From Ampelocalamus luodianensis (Eukaryota; Streptophyta; Magnoliopsida; Poales; Poaceae), in contig JAYEVH010000451.1 in assembly GCA_036346255.1 (NCBI GenBank), positions 1 to 64,000 on the forward strand: a stretch of DNA of 64,000 bases, given 5' to 3'. Under the pieces are notes generated by a model. The model saw only the letters and a program-made list of their open reading frames with translations. It did no database searches and was not told the origin of the DNA. The position numbers were made by a program, and so were the translations under genes. Shown piece by piece: positions 56,401 through 64,000 of the stretch. How positions within the stretch are numbered: the stretch's first letter is position 1; the number at the start of each line of letters is the position of its first letter.

Positions 56401-57203
56401 TCTTTCTGGAGCTCCTGCAATGCTTTTTCACGATCTTTCTCTGTGGTCTTGCAGATGCCATTTGCAATATTTCTAACATCAAAATCATCTGACACACAAC
56501 ACCAGCTCTGGAGCTCGAAATGCTTCCTGATTTCAGGGTCATTGTAAATGAGCTGCGCAAAGGTGGTCTTGCCCAGCCCACCCATTCCAACAATTGGAAG
56601 GACTATCAGATCCCTGTCGCTAGCTTGATCAAGCAATATCTTCACAATCTTCTCCTTCTCTTCATGTCTGGATCTTTTGACAATATCCTCCTCAGAGTCA
56701 ACCATGAAGGGATCTGTCTTCCGCCAATCATTGGATGGTGGTGCCTGCTGCCGGTGTATGAACCCAAATGTATTCATCTCTGCAACCAGTTTCTCAATGG
56801 TCTGCACAATCCTTCGCAGCTTCTTGCCCATCCTGTAACGGAACACAATGGAGTTATGAGCAGGGAAGAGGCTTACAACATCCATGCCAAGCTTGCTGTA
56901 GTGCCCCTTCTTCTTGGCTTCACGCCGGAGCGCCTCGTACTTGAACTCGTCGAAGACATCATTTGCCTCATAGGCCACCTTCTTCAGTGCGTCGAGCCAA
57001 GGACCAACTCTAGGTTGGTATGGTCCCTTCTCCTCCGCGTCTTCAATGACGCCCAGGATGGCCGGCAGCTTGCGCTCCAGAATCCCAAGCTGGTCCTCCA
57101 TGCCGTCCATCACCTTGTACTGCTCCAGAAGATAGTTGGACGCCTTCTGCTTCACCATGGAGAGAAGTGGTCCGACGATCACGCTGGCCACCAACTCAGC
57201 CAT
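53442..57203 (-). CDS. CC-NB-ARC-LRR disease resistance protein, RGA type, single exon
   Basis: 1253 residues, ATG at 57203, no frameshift. The N-terminal coiled coil (1-150) has MAELVASVIVGPLLS and EANDVFDEFKYEALRR as in RGA/Rx-type CC domains. NB-ARC motifs are in order: P-loop GMGGLGKTT (206-214), RNBS-A, kinase 2 LIVLDDVW (275-282), RNBS-B AILTTTR (304-310), GSPLAA at the GLPL position (368-373), RNBS-D-like CFAFCAIFPKDY (423-434), and MHD-type IHDLMHD (501-507). From about 550 to the end are irregular LRRs, with words such as LRYLSLSRNWIIKELPEEIS and LQTLDLSGCSRLGRLP. The last LRRs contain a duplicated CHKLRSVSGQLDALEYL / CDKLRSVSGQLDALEYL unit. Such proteins act as intracellular immune receptors, exchanging ADP for ATP on activation. 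All key nucleotide-binding residues are present, so it is probably functional. The repeat-rich 5' flank is described separately. Confidence 0.95.
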   Translation of the reverse strand: MAELVASVIVGPLLSMVKQKASNYLLEQYKVMDGMEDQLGILERKLPAILGVIEDAEEKGPYQPRVGPWLDALKKVAYEANDVFDEFKYEALRREAKKKGHYSKLGMDVVSLFPAHNSIVFRYRMGKKLRRIVQTIEKLVAEMNTFGFIHRQQAPPSNDWRKTDPFMVDSEEDIVKRSRHEEKEKIVKILLDQASDRDLIVLPIVGMGGLGKTTFAQLIYNDPEIRKHFELQSWCCVSDDFDVRNIANGICKTTEKDREKALQELQKEVRGKRYLIVLDDVWNRETDKWGKLKTCLKQGGKGSAILTTTRDAEAARIMSTGIVEAHNLEKLGDEYLKEMIQSRAFRLQKPNSDELDGIVDKIVERCDGSPLAAIAFGSMLSTKISMQAWKDILARANICNDETRIERILKLSYDDLPPHMKQCFAFCAIFPKDYVIDVETLIRLWMAHDFIPPKEEDHLETVGQKIFDELAWRSFFQDVKPIPPSVYEGRQQHRNRTICKIHDLMHDIALSVMGKECLTITDRPNHKTLWLNSTRHLFSSYREIGTHLDDFLKKQSPRLRTLLYTDGSAPHLSKYNSLRALQLFQSRELPVRPKHLQHLRYLSLSRNWIIKELPEEISLLYNLQTLDLSGCSRLGRLPNDMKYMTSLQHVYTNGCKSLKCMPPDLGHLTSLQTLTYFVVGASSGCSTVRELQNLNLGGELELCCLENVTEAQAKAASLINKVELTHLSLEWSDHSRAEPVSDCHKKVLDALRPHNGLLMLRIVSYKSTGLPVWTTDLGVLQNLTELHLVGCTTCEEFPHFWHLKALQVLYLIRLDKMQSLCSDTACTTFPALKELRLHDLERLEKWVATEGTTQEELTFPLLEKLDIDNCPKLTTLPEAPKLNVVQLKEEKAQLSLSIVRSRYMSTLSRLVLSVRDREATPTLQHDENHEASLTKMELDGCSFFFPSSPSQPTFGIWKWFRQLVDLHITTCDALIYWPEEEFRCLVSLKILFIVGCSNLVGPTQTQVKRDPTRAREQLLPHLTSLDIHDCERLTELFILPPSLTDMIIGRCPNLVFKWGKEDAESESVQVEHLDTFASSEHCNDLSTTSMPEQLPSPRNNSLPPSLKSLRIYSCHKLRSVSGQLDALEYLSIGDCNTLESLECLGDLPSLQSLKIEFCDKLRSVSGQLDALEYLNIYGCKRLASLPASLGSSAGLRKIRITYCPDLNMKPLYENLKQRLDGLEHKDLSHARSSYPGEGTIEILFTPLCFCLCS
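53690..53870 (-). repeat. Internal LRR duplication in the intact NLR
   Basis: Two nearly identical DNA blocks (CTCGAGTGC(G/A)TCCAGCTG, CCCTGACACGGAGCGAAGCT) start at about 53690 and 53820, giving LRSVSGQLDALEYL twice in the protein 47 residues apart. The high DNA identity points to a recent in-frame duplication of two repeats. Confidence 0.85.
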
Positions 57204-57690
57204 CGTTGCACTGACAACTCACAAGAACACAAACAAACACAGCTGCTGTGCAGAGTGCAGAAGAGAAATGATGTGGGAGAGCGCTTCAGAAGAATTGATG
57301 GGGAGCATGTTGACTGTTCTAAGAGCCAGAAGTCAGAGTGGTTGATCCGTGATGTGATTTCACACACGATCGGTCACTTTACAATGTGGAAGCAAGTGCG
57401 CTCGTAGAAAATGGAATCCACTTGGAGTTGCTGTGCCAGTTGAAGTGTTAAACGGTTACTAACATGAGATAATTAGTTGTTGCGCAGTATGTACGTAGTA
57501 ACTTACTTTTGGTACATTTTAAAAAAAGAACATACTCCTACCTATGCTAAACATATGAACTGTAGCAAGGTGTATACTAAACGGGTCACCAATACATTCT
57601 CACTGGTGGTAGAATATGATCCTTGATGGCCCGGTTTCTTTTTAACAACTGGTTTCTTGGCCAGCTGTGGTATCGATTATTTATGTAATC
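57204..57690 (-). promoter_or_regulatory. 5' flank and presumed promoter of the intact NLR
   Basis: It contains leader sequence (57204-57330) and the box GTCACTTTACAATGTGGAAG...CGTAGAAAATGGAATCCACT (57373-57425). Variants of this box recur at 57774-57850, about 59650-59695 and 59746-59823. A second shared word, GTGTATACTAAACGGGTCAC, is at 57572 and 59228. I see no clear TATA box on the minus strand. Confidence 0.5.
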
Positions 57691-58319
57691 TTATAGCCAT
57701 CTTAATTGTGTGGAAGATGATTTTTTTTTTATTGTGAACCGGCCAGTCCTTCGGTTCACCGGTCGGGCTGGTCGGACATTACAATGTGAAAGCATGTGCA
57801 CTCATAGAAAGGTGCTGCCCATTTGCAATTAGAAAATGGAATCCACTTGGAGTAAGATGTAGAATTGGTGGCTATCTTGGGGGACCAGCGAACAAACATT
57901 CATTTAGACCAGATGCACATAGCCTCCCCTGCATGATTCCAAACTGTCATAATCTCTCGAGTGGTAGACAGGGTTAGCAATTTCAGGTATGGAAGCTTAA
58001 TTGCATCAAGGTGTATACTACACCGGTTGCTGTTACACACAACTGTCCTCTCAAATTTACTACTCCAGCTTATAGTTGCTTGCACCGAGTGTAACGACTA
58101 ACACTCGGGAACATCCCGAGTGAAAACAGAAGCACTAGGGAAGTTTAGGTGCACTTATAACATTGCTACAACCGACTTGTGCGCAAACAACCAGTTTATG
58201 CTTATATATTGCTATGATGTTCGTAACTTCTGTATATTAATTTATGATATTTTGAGTCCAATTTGTATGGAAGAAGCTCCAGGGAAAAAAACTAGGAATT
58301 AGTCAAATAGGCAGTGTTT
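57691..58319. repeat. NLR upstream repeat, copy A
   Basis: Direct repeat of about 620 bases, matching 59694-60300 at an offset of about 1970-1980 with only scattered differences (for example CATAGCCTCC vs CATAGTGACATAGCCTCC). It holds a small ORF (58120-58302) also present in copy B with changes, which I do not regard as a gene. Confidence 0.85.
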
Positions 58320-59120
58320 GAGAGGTTCCCCACCAGAGTGGGTTAAGTGCCGGGACTTGGTATTGGAAAAGCCTTGTTATGATCATCTTCGTCACATCTT
58401 GTATCTTGGAAAAGTGTGTTATGACTGATATTATGAGTTGATCATATCTTGGTTAGTTTTAATAAAATGTGAAATAAGTACATGTTAACGTAAAAATGGC
58501 TGTAGCGATGATATGGAGAGAGGTGAATGGAATCTCATGTGTAGTAATAGGATGATTGAACCTTCCTACATGATTAAACTTGCTTATAAACAACACTTCG
58601 GTTTTAAATTTTAAGTTGATTTGGGTAGGTCATAGGTTTGAAAAATAATTACATTACGTGAGGAAACACATTATGTGTGCTAAAATAACCATATGACCCC
58701 TCCCTTAGCAAGCCAAGCATCTATATACTTGCATTTTATGTAAGGACTTGTTGAGTACCTTTGTAATCATGGTTGCTCATATATATGGATTTAGTGCCCG
58801 AAGATACCAACTGGTGAACAATTAGCTCTACCTATTAGGAGTTGAAGATGACACCAAGTACTATGTCGCTTACCCCCGTCGATCGCCTGTGGGCATGGGT
58901 GACCACGGTTATTTATCCTTTCCGCTACAAGGCTTCATCTATATTTGGCCTTCCCGGCCTATGATGTAAGACTTCGACCATGTGGTCTATTTACACTTTA
59001 TTATTATCTTTTTATTCGCATGTATGGATGTAATATTCATCGATATTGTACTGTGTGAGCTAGCTATTGATTATGGTACTAGCTCAATATATATAGAGAG
59101 TCTGAATGCAAATCTGGACC
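58320..59120. other. Spacer between the upstream repeats
   Basis: AT-rich. Around 58870-58990 the words CGTCGATCGCCTGTGGGC...ATCCTTTCCGCTACAAGG... look like LTR-tail DNA. No gene. Confidence 0.35.
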
Positions 59121-59690
59121 TGGCAAGAAATGACGTGGGAGAGCACTCTAGAGGAAATTCATGGGGAGCAAGTATACACGCTCAAGTGGTAGAGTAGTTC
59201 AAGTGGCCATATGCATTGTAGCAAGGTGTATACTAAACGGGTCACCATTACATTCTCATTAGCGGTAGAATAGTTCAAGTGGCATCTCAAATTTATTACT
59301 CCAGCTGATAGGGATCACTTATAGTGGAGTATCTGTTTTAATATATTTGTCCATTGTGGAAATTCATAATATAGTTATTATAATTTTTCCCCTCTCTACC
59401 CCTACTTAAATGTTTCGAAGAGATTGAGTGATTGTGATACGGCACTTAAATAACTATCTATTTGTTAGATTTAGTGTTTTCTTGATCTGTGTACGTGGTG
59501 GAGTGTGGACAAATAGAGCTAAACGGAGGGAGTATGATCTTATAACCATCTTAATTGCGTCAAAGATGAATTTTTCTAGTGTAAACATAGTTATTTAAAC
59601 CGGACCACTGAGTGAACCGGCCAGAACTTCGGTTCACTGGTCGGGCTGGTCACTTTACAATGTGTAAGCATGTGCGCGCACTCATAGAAA
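59121..59690. repeat. Diverged copy of the NLR leader, then partial upstream repeat with a MITE
   Basis: 59124-59173 (GAAATGACGTGGGAGAGCAC...ATGGGGAGCA) matches the NLR leader at 57265-57307. 59219-59285 matches 57563-57610. A small MITE-like insert follows (59323-59533), then 59540-59690 matches 57680-57800 (GAACCGGCCAG...CTTCGGTTCAC, GGTCGGGCTGGTC). Confidence 0.7.
59323..59533. mobile_element. Small MITE (Stowaway-like ends)
   Basis: The left end GGAGTATCTGTTTTAATATA TTTGTCCA and the right end, read in reverse as TACTCCCTCCGTTTAGCTCT ATTTGTCCA, form degenerate inverted repeats of the CTCCCTCCGT type. It sits inside a partial copy of the upstream repeat. Boundaries are approximate. Confidence 0.5.
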
Positions 59691-59693
59691 ATA

Positions 59694-60300
59694 TATTAAT
59701 TGTGTGGAAGATGAATTTTTTATTGTGACTGGTCGAGCTGGTCGGACATTACAATGTGAAAGCATGTGCACTCATAGAAAGGTGCTGCCCATTTGCAATT
59801 AGAAAATGGAATCCACTTGGATTAAGATATAGAATTGGTGGCTATCTTGGGGGGCCAGCGAACAAACATTCATTTAGACCAGATGCACATAGTGACATAG
59901 CCTCCCCTGCATGATTCCAAACTGTCATAATCTCTCGAGTGGTAGACAGGGTTAGCAATTTCAGGTATGGAAGCTTAATTGCATCAAGGGGTATACTACA
60001 CCGGCTGCTGTTACACACAACTGTGCCTCTCGAATTTACTACTCCAGCTTATAGTTGCTTGCACCGAGTGTAAGGACTAACACTCGGGAACTTCCCGAGT
60101 GAAAACAAAAGCACTAGGGAAGTTTAGGTGCACTGATAACATTCCTACAACCGACTTGTGCGCAAACAACCTGTTTATGCTTATATATTGCTATGATGTT
60201 CGTAACTTCTGTATATTAATTTATGATATTTTGGGTCCAATTTGTATGGAAGAAGCTGCAGGAAAAAGAAAACTAGGAATTAGTCAAACAGGTAGTGTTT
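59694..60300. repeat. NLR upstream repeat, copy B
   Basis: Second copy of the 57691-58319 segment. The match ends at AGTCAAACAGGTAGTGTTT (60300). Confidence 0.85.
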
Positions 60301-61557
60301 TTTTCCTTCCAATTACATTTAGATGCCTACTGCGTATGCTATGCTAGTTTGTAAACAGTTCATGCTATGATCATATTTTGAATTTGTATTATCTATGGGT
60401 TGTGTCTCTAGTTTCAGAGACAAGTGCTTGCTGCTACATAATTCAAGTGGTAGCTGGTTCCCCAACAACCGAATACACACTTAAACAAGTTACAAGGGAA
60501 TTCAAAGACAGCGGGTATGTGACCGTATTGGCTCCCAAGATCAGCGACCAGCACGCACATATCCTCATTCAACGTCAATCATATCCATACAACATCCATA
60601 CATTGATAATCCAAAAGACATACAACATAGTAGTTAAGTCTACAACTATTACAAAGCGACTGACTGGGCAAATTCAAATAAGTACATTAAGTAGCAGTGG
60701 AAGCAAGATAAGTGGAAGCAAGACAAATAAAACAAAAGGTCCAGCAAGTGTGCCGCATAACCAATGGAAACCAACTGGGAGCTAGAAACAACACTATTCG
60801 TTAGCGTCGCCAAAGTCGGCGCTAACGAACACGTCGGGCGTAGTAACATCTTCACCTGAATTTGCAGAGCCGGATTAAGTACAAATGTACTCGCAACTCT
60901 TACACAAAGTAAAAATTATTTATGCATAGAGGATATTCAAAGGATGGCATTAGTGGTTTAGTTTTATGGAAAACGCAACAATTTTCACCATACACATACT
61001 AGTTTTCAATTGCCATTTTGTAAACAAATTTTTAAGCAAACGAAAAACATGTGACATAGATATACATCAATAAACAATTGAATCAAACAAATACCAAAGT
61101 GGCAGCCCACTTTGATAAACTAAAATGCATGAATACCCGTTCGTGCCGAATACCAAATTGTAACCATGTCAATTTTAATTCAAAGTCTAATAATAATGAC
61201 TCCCGAATTCAAGCGGCCGTCCATAACCGTGGATATGGCTATTCGAATAGATTTACACCTTGCGTGGGAGTACAACTTTACCCACATCGACTTGCTAGCC
61301 CGTAAGCCAAACACACTGCCTTTGGTGAGTTGGCTGGGTAGATCAAGATTTGGTATTATTTAGCAAGAAGACCCTATTGAGTTAGATCACCCATGCGAGA
61401 TGAAATCCCAACTTAGTATATATGCATATAGCAAATGCTAAGCGGACACGCAAGTTGTGTCGGCATGGTCAGTGTAAGGTAGTTAGTATGTTGGGTAACT
61501 CCCAACATAAGTAATCATGCTCACCTACACAGTATATATTACACTGGGTTCCTAATA
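60301..61557 (-). mobile_element. Gypsy-type LTR fragment(s), antisense
   Basis: It contains CTATTCGAATAGATTTACAC followed by GTACAACTTTACCCACA (61239-61283), the block also found at 31825-31880. 61440-61510 (GCGGACACGCAAG..., GTTGGGTAACTCCCAAC) is also LTR-like. ORFs (60378-60785) show no domains. Confidence 0.45.
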
Positions 61558-61621
61558 CTACTACAAAAATGCTATACTGGACGCCTGATCACATACAGTT
61601 GACCGAAACCATCTATATTAA

Positions 61622-61920
61622 ATAGAATCACAGACGGTTTTGGTTTAGCGACCGTCTGTGTTACTTTCTGCGCTAAAAACCATCTATGAAGAGGTAATAT
61701 CATAGACGGTTCATATTGAAAACCATCTGTGAAGTATCATAGACGGTTCTGAAAAAACCGTCTGTGATATTACCAAATATCACAGACGGTTTTCAACAAA
61801 AAACCATTTATGATACTTCACAAATGGTTTTCAACAATAACCGTCTGTGATATTACTACATATCACAGACGGTTTTTGTTGAAAATCGTCCGTGATAATT
61901 AACTCATCACAGACGGTGCG
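61622..61920. repeat. Subterminal repeat array of the CACTA element
   Basis: About a dozen copies of TATCACAGACGGTTTT and its complement (AACCGTCTGTGATA), in both orientations, with common C-to-T changes (ATCATAGACGG, AACCATCTGTGA). In this superfamily such arrays bind the element's own regulatory protein and are methylation targets. Confidence 0.85.
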
Positions 61921-62323
61921 CCATTTTGCCCGCTTACTGATTATCTGGTGCAGTGTAGCTCCTCAACAGAGTCTTCTTCTCCATTTCTGGCGCTACGGTA
62001 GCTGTAGGAGATCTCCAAGCCCGGTGAGTCTATCGCCACTCTGTGCCCGGTTTGAGTATTGCCTCACCTCACTGAGCCCGCTCTTGTGGCCCATTTCAAC
62101 TATTATCGCCCACACCGAGCTGTCACCGTGAACCTCTCTGTCACCACCGTCGCCGTCGATGCCACCTCTTCTCCGGTGAGTCCTCGACCCCACCAAGGTC
62201 GATTTCCCCACCTATATGTCCCCCTAAAGTTGTGCATGTGTTTTGTTTCAGTTTATTCCCCCCGAGAAGACCTGTCACCGAGGAGCTTGCCGCCGTCGCC
62301 TCTGTTCACCAATGACCAGCCAC

Positions 62324-62372
62324 CTTGGACCTTCCCCGACTTTGACTAGCCGCCTTGGACCTTCCCCGACTT
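62324..62372. repeat. Short tandem duplication in the CACTA leader
   Basis: CCTTGGACCTTCCCCGACTT occurs twice, about 30 bases apart, in the 5' part of the element. Confidence 0.7.
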
Positions 62373-62859
62373 TATTGACCCCTTCCTCGTGATCGAGGTG
62401 AGCTATTAAATCATAAGCATCCTTTAATTTGAGTAGTTTCGGGCGTTTACACCGAAATCGCTAGTGAAGCCCATGGCGCCGCCATGGGACATCACCGTCG
62501 GCTCGCCTCAGGCAACTTTAGGGCCCCAAGCCACAACTATTAGCAATGCGATGTCACCGTGAGCCCAATTTGAGCATCAAATCCTACTGTTTTTAATCAT
62601 TTAGTTAATAAACTAATGAGTCTATGACATGTGGGGCCACCATAGATTTTATAAATAAAATCATGAAATAAAAAAATGAGTCACTAATAAGTAGGGCCCA
62701 CATGTAAGTTAATAAAATCCGAAAAATGTAAAAGTGAGAAAAGCCACCTTTAGTTCAGAGAAAAATACACTTTCTGTTTTGGAAAGCGTAAGCCTCAGAA
62801 AATACGCTTTCGAGGTCACCCTTTTATTTATTTCTAGGGTTTTCAATACGAACCATGTG

Positions 62860-64000
62860 ATGGACCGAAGCTGGATGTACGTTGGCAACCGTGTGAGTGA
62901 AGAGTACATTAATGACGTGTTTGCTTTTACAAGAGCTGCTGAAGAGGATATGTTGAATAAGGGGGTGAAATATATGTATTGTCCATGCATTGACTGCGAG
63001 AATTTGAAGATGTTTAAGAACCGAGCGCAGATCGAAGCACACTTGATTCGAAGGGGTTTCGAAAAGGGTTATACACGTTGGACTAGTCACGGTGAAGAGA
63101 AGATTATATAGGACGGTAGTAATAACAACATCGCCGACGAAGTCAACGATATGCCGCCAGATGATGTCAGCTGCACGATGACAATTTAGATCAGATGCTT
63201 CGCGATGAAGAAGGGAGCTGTGATGAGAGGGAGTATGTTAAATTCCGGGGCTTGATGGAGGACTCGAAAAAACCTTTGTTCCCAGGCCACAAGTCAGAAT
63301 ACACAAGATTGTCATCCGTGCTTGAACTGCTGAAATTGAAGGCAAGCAACGGTTGGTTCGACAAGAGTTTCACGGTGCTGTTAGGTCTCTTAGCGGACAT
63401 GCTTCCAGAGGGAAACGAGATGCCCAAAACCACCTACAAAGCCAAGAAGGCTCTTTGTCCATTGGGAATGGAAGTAGAAAGAATACATGCATGTCCGAAT
63501 GATTGTATCCTCTACCGTAACAAGTATGCAAAACATGCATGTATGTCTGGTGTGCAATGCATCTCGATACAAGTGTAAGAATCAATCAGATGACGGTGAG
63601 GGAATCGAGGTGAAGAAAGGACCTCCTGCTAAGGTGGCGTGGTATCTTCCTGTAATTCCCCATTTGAAGCGGTTTTTTGCGAACCCAAAGGATGCAAAAT
63701 TGCTGCATTGGCACTCAGAGGAGCGTAAGAATAACGGAAAGCTAAGACACCCTACTGATTCCGCCCAGTGGAGAAACATCGATAGGAGATTTGCAAACTT
63801 TGGTGCGGAACCGAGGAATATAAGGTTTGGATTGAGTACAGGTGGAATGAATCCTTTCGGTAACATGAGCAACCGACATAGCACTCGGCCCGTGACACTC
63901 TGTATCTACAACCTTCCTCCTTGGTTGTGTATGAAGCGGAAGTATATTTTGCTGTCAATACTTATCCAAGGGCCGAAGCAACCTGAGAATGATATTGATG
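62860..64000 (+). pseudogene. TNP2-like CACTA transposase, decayed and truncated by the window end
   Basis: The start MDRSWMYVGNRVSEEYINDV opens a transposase-associated domain (zinc-binding pattern YCPCIDCENLK). A TAG stop interrupts it at 63109-63111. After a frameshift near 63165-63190 the second piece (63195-63578) has LRDEEGSCDEREYVKFRGLM, SEYTRLSSVLELLKLKASN, DMLPEGNEMPKTTYKAKK and ACPNDCILYRNKYAKHAC, all typical of the TNP2 family. Another frameshift at about 63545 leads to YKCKNQSDDGEG, KVAWYLPVIPHLKRFFANPK, LLHWHSEERK, LSTGGMNPFGNMSNRHSTRP and LCIYNLPPWLCMKRKYILLS up to the window end. In active elements this protein excises and reinserts the transposon. This copy is not autonomous unless an alternative splice removes the defects. 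Confidence 0.88.

Larger units (their letters stand above)
61558..64000 (+). mobile_element. CACTA (En/Spm-like) transposon, truncated by the window end
   Basis: It begins near 61558 with CTACTACAAAAATGC, a slightly altered version of the CACTACAAGAAAA terminal repeat. A dense subterminal repeat array (61622-61920) follows, then a leader-like GC-rich stretch (61930-62400) and a TNP2-family transposase. The 3' terminus is beyond the window. An exact CACTA start was not seen, so either the end has mutated or the true end is a few bases away. Confidence 0.8.

Noticed and set aside
53813..57407. Numerous ORFs antisense to the intact NLR, including 56520-57407
   Set aside because: Shadows of the 1253-codon NLR frame. 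No independent features.
58120..60347. Small ORFs at 58120-58302 and 60099-60347 as a duplicated gene
   Set aside because: The similarity comes from the 620-base direct repeat. The reading frames are short and lack domains or leader features.
61622..61920. CRISPR-like array because of regularly recurring CAGACGG words
   Set aside because: Repeats occur in both orientations with irregular spacing at the end of a CACTA transposon in plant DNA. They are subterminal transposase-binding repeats.

Overview
The window reads as a transposon-rich stretch of a grass (Poaceae) nuclear genome. The support is two plant-type CC-NB-ARC-LRR genes, a plant MAPKKK-like and a CAF1-like sequence, grass-style F-box and FBD fragments, GC-rich coding islands, and Gypsy, Copia, CACTA, hAT, Tourist-like and Stowaway-like elements nested in one another. 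I cannot name the species from sequence alone. Only one host gene looks intact: a single-exon NLR on the minus strand at 53442-57203.

Layout. 1-1382 is the 3' part of an LTR. 1383-7290 holds purine-rich low-complexity DNA, LTR fragments and an internally deleted Copia pol remnant (5176-6012). 7288-10081 (minus) is a broken NLR: a normal CC/NB-ARC first exon, a 1065-base intron carrying an LTR-like insert, then a second exon lacking ARC2 and most of the LRR. 10250-14340 is gene-poor. 15030-16679 (plus) is a CAF1-type deadenylase pseudogene split by an 879-base inverted-dimer LTR miniature element with a 5-base target duplication. 17794-18959 (minus) is a frameshifted MAPKKK-like kinase with a TATA box still in place.

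19550-29210 holds LTR fragments, MITEs and two related decayed F-box genes (22225-24324 and 25405-25859, minus). The first is interrupted by a hAT-like element that carries a piece of a different F-box/FBD gene. The second is cut at its 5' end by a Helitron-like end plus a small LTR element. 29375-46230 is nested LTR retrotransposons: a 4467-base solo-LTR-like unit with target duplication TCAGC, and a Gypsy integrase split by a 5551-base non-autonomous element arranged LTR-internal-LTR-internal-LTR.

46230-53441 contains three copies of a roughly 300-base repeat, one split by a Tourist-like MITE that itself contains a hAT element. After the intact NLR, 57260-60300 carries duplicated copies of the NLR's own upstream sequence. 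60430-61540 is another LTR fragment. From about 61558 to the window end lies a CACTA transposon with a subterminal repeat array and a decayed TNP2-type transposase.

The host genes do not form a pathway or operon. The shared theme is gene decay by insertion next to one retained immune-receptor gene. The most unusual structures are the inverted-dimer element in CAF1, the gene-carrying hAT-like element in the F-box gene, the triple-LTR element, and the multi-copy NLR upstream region.
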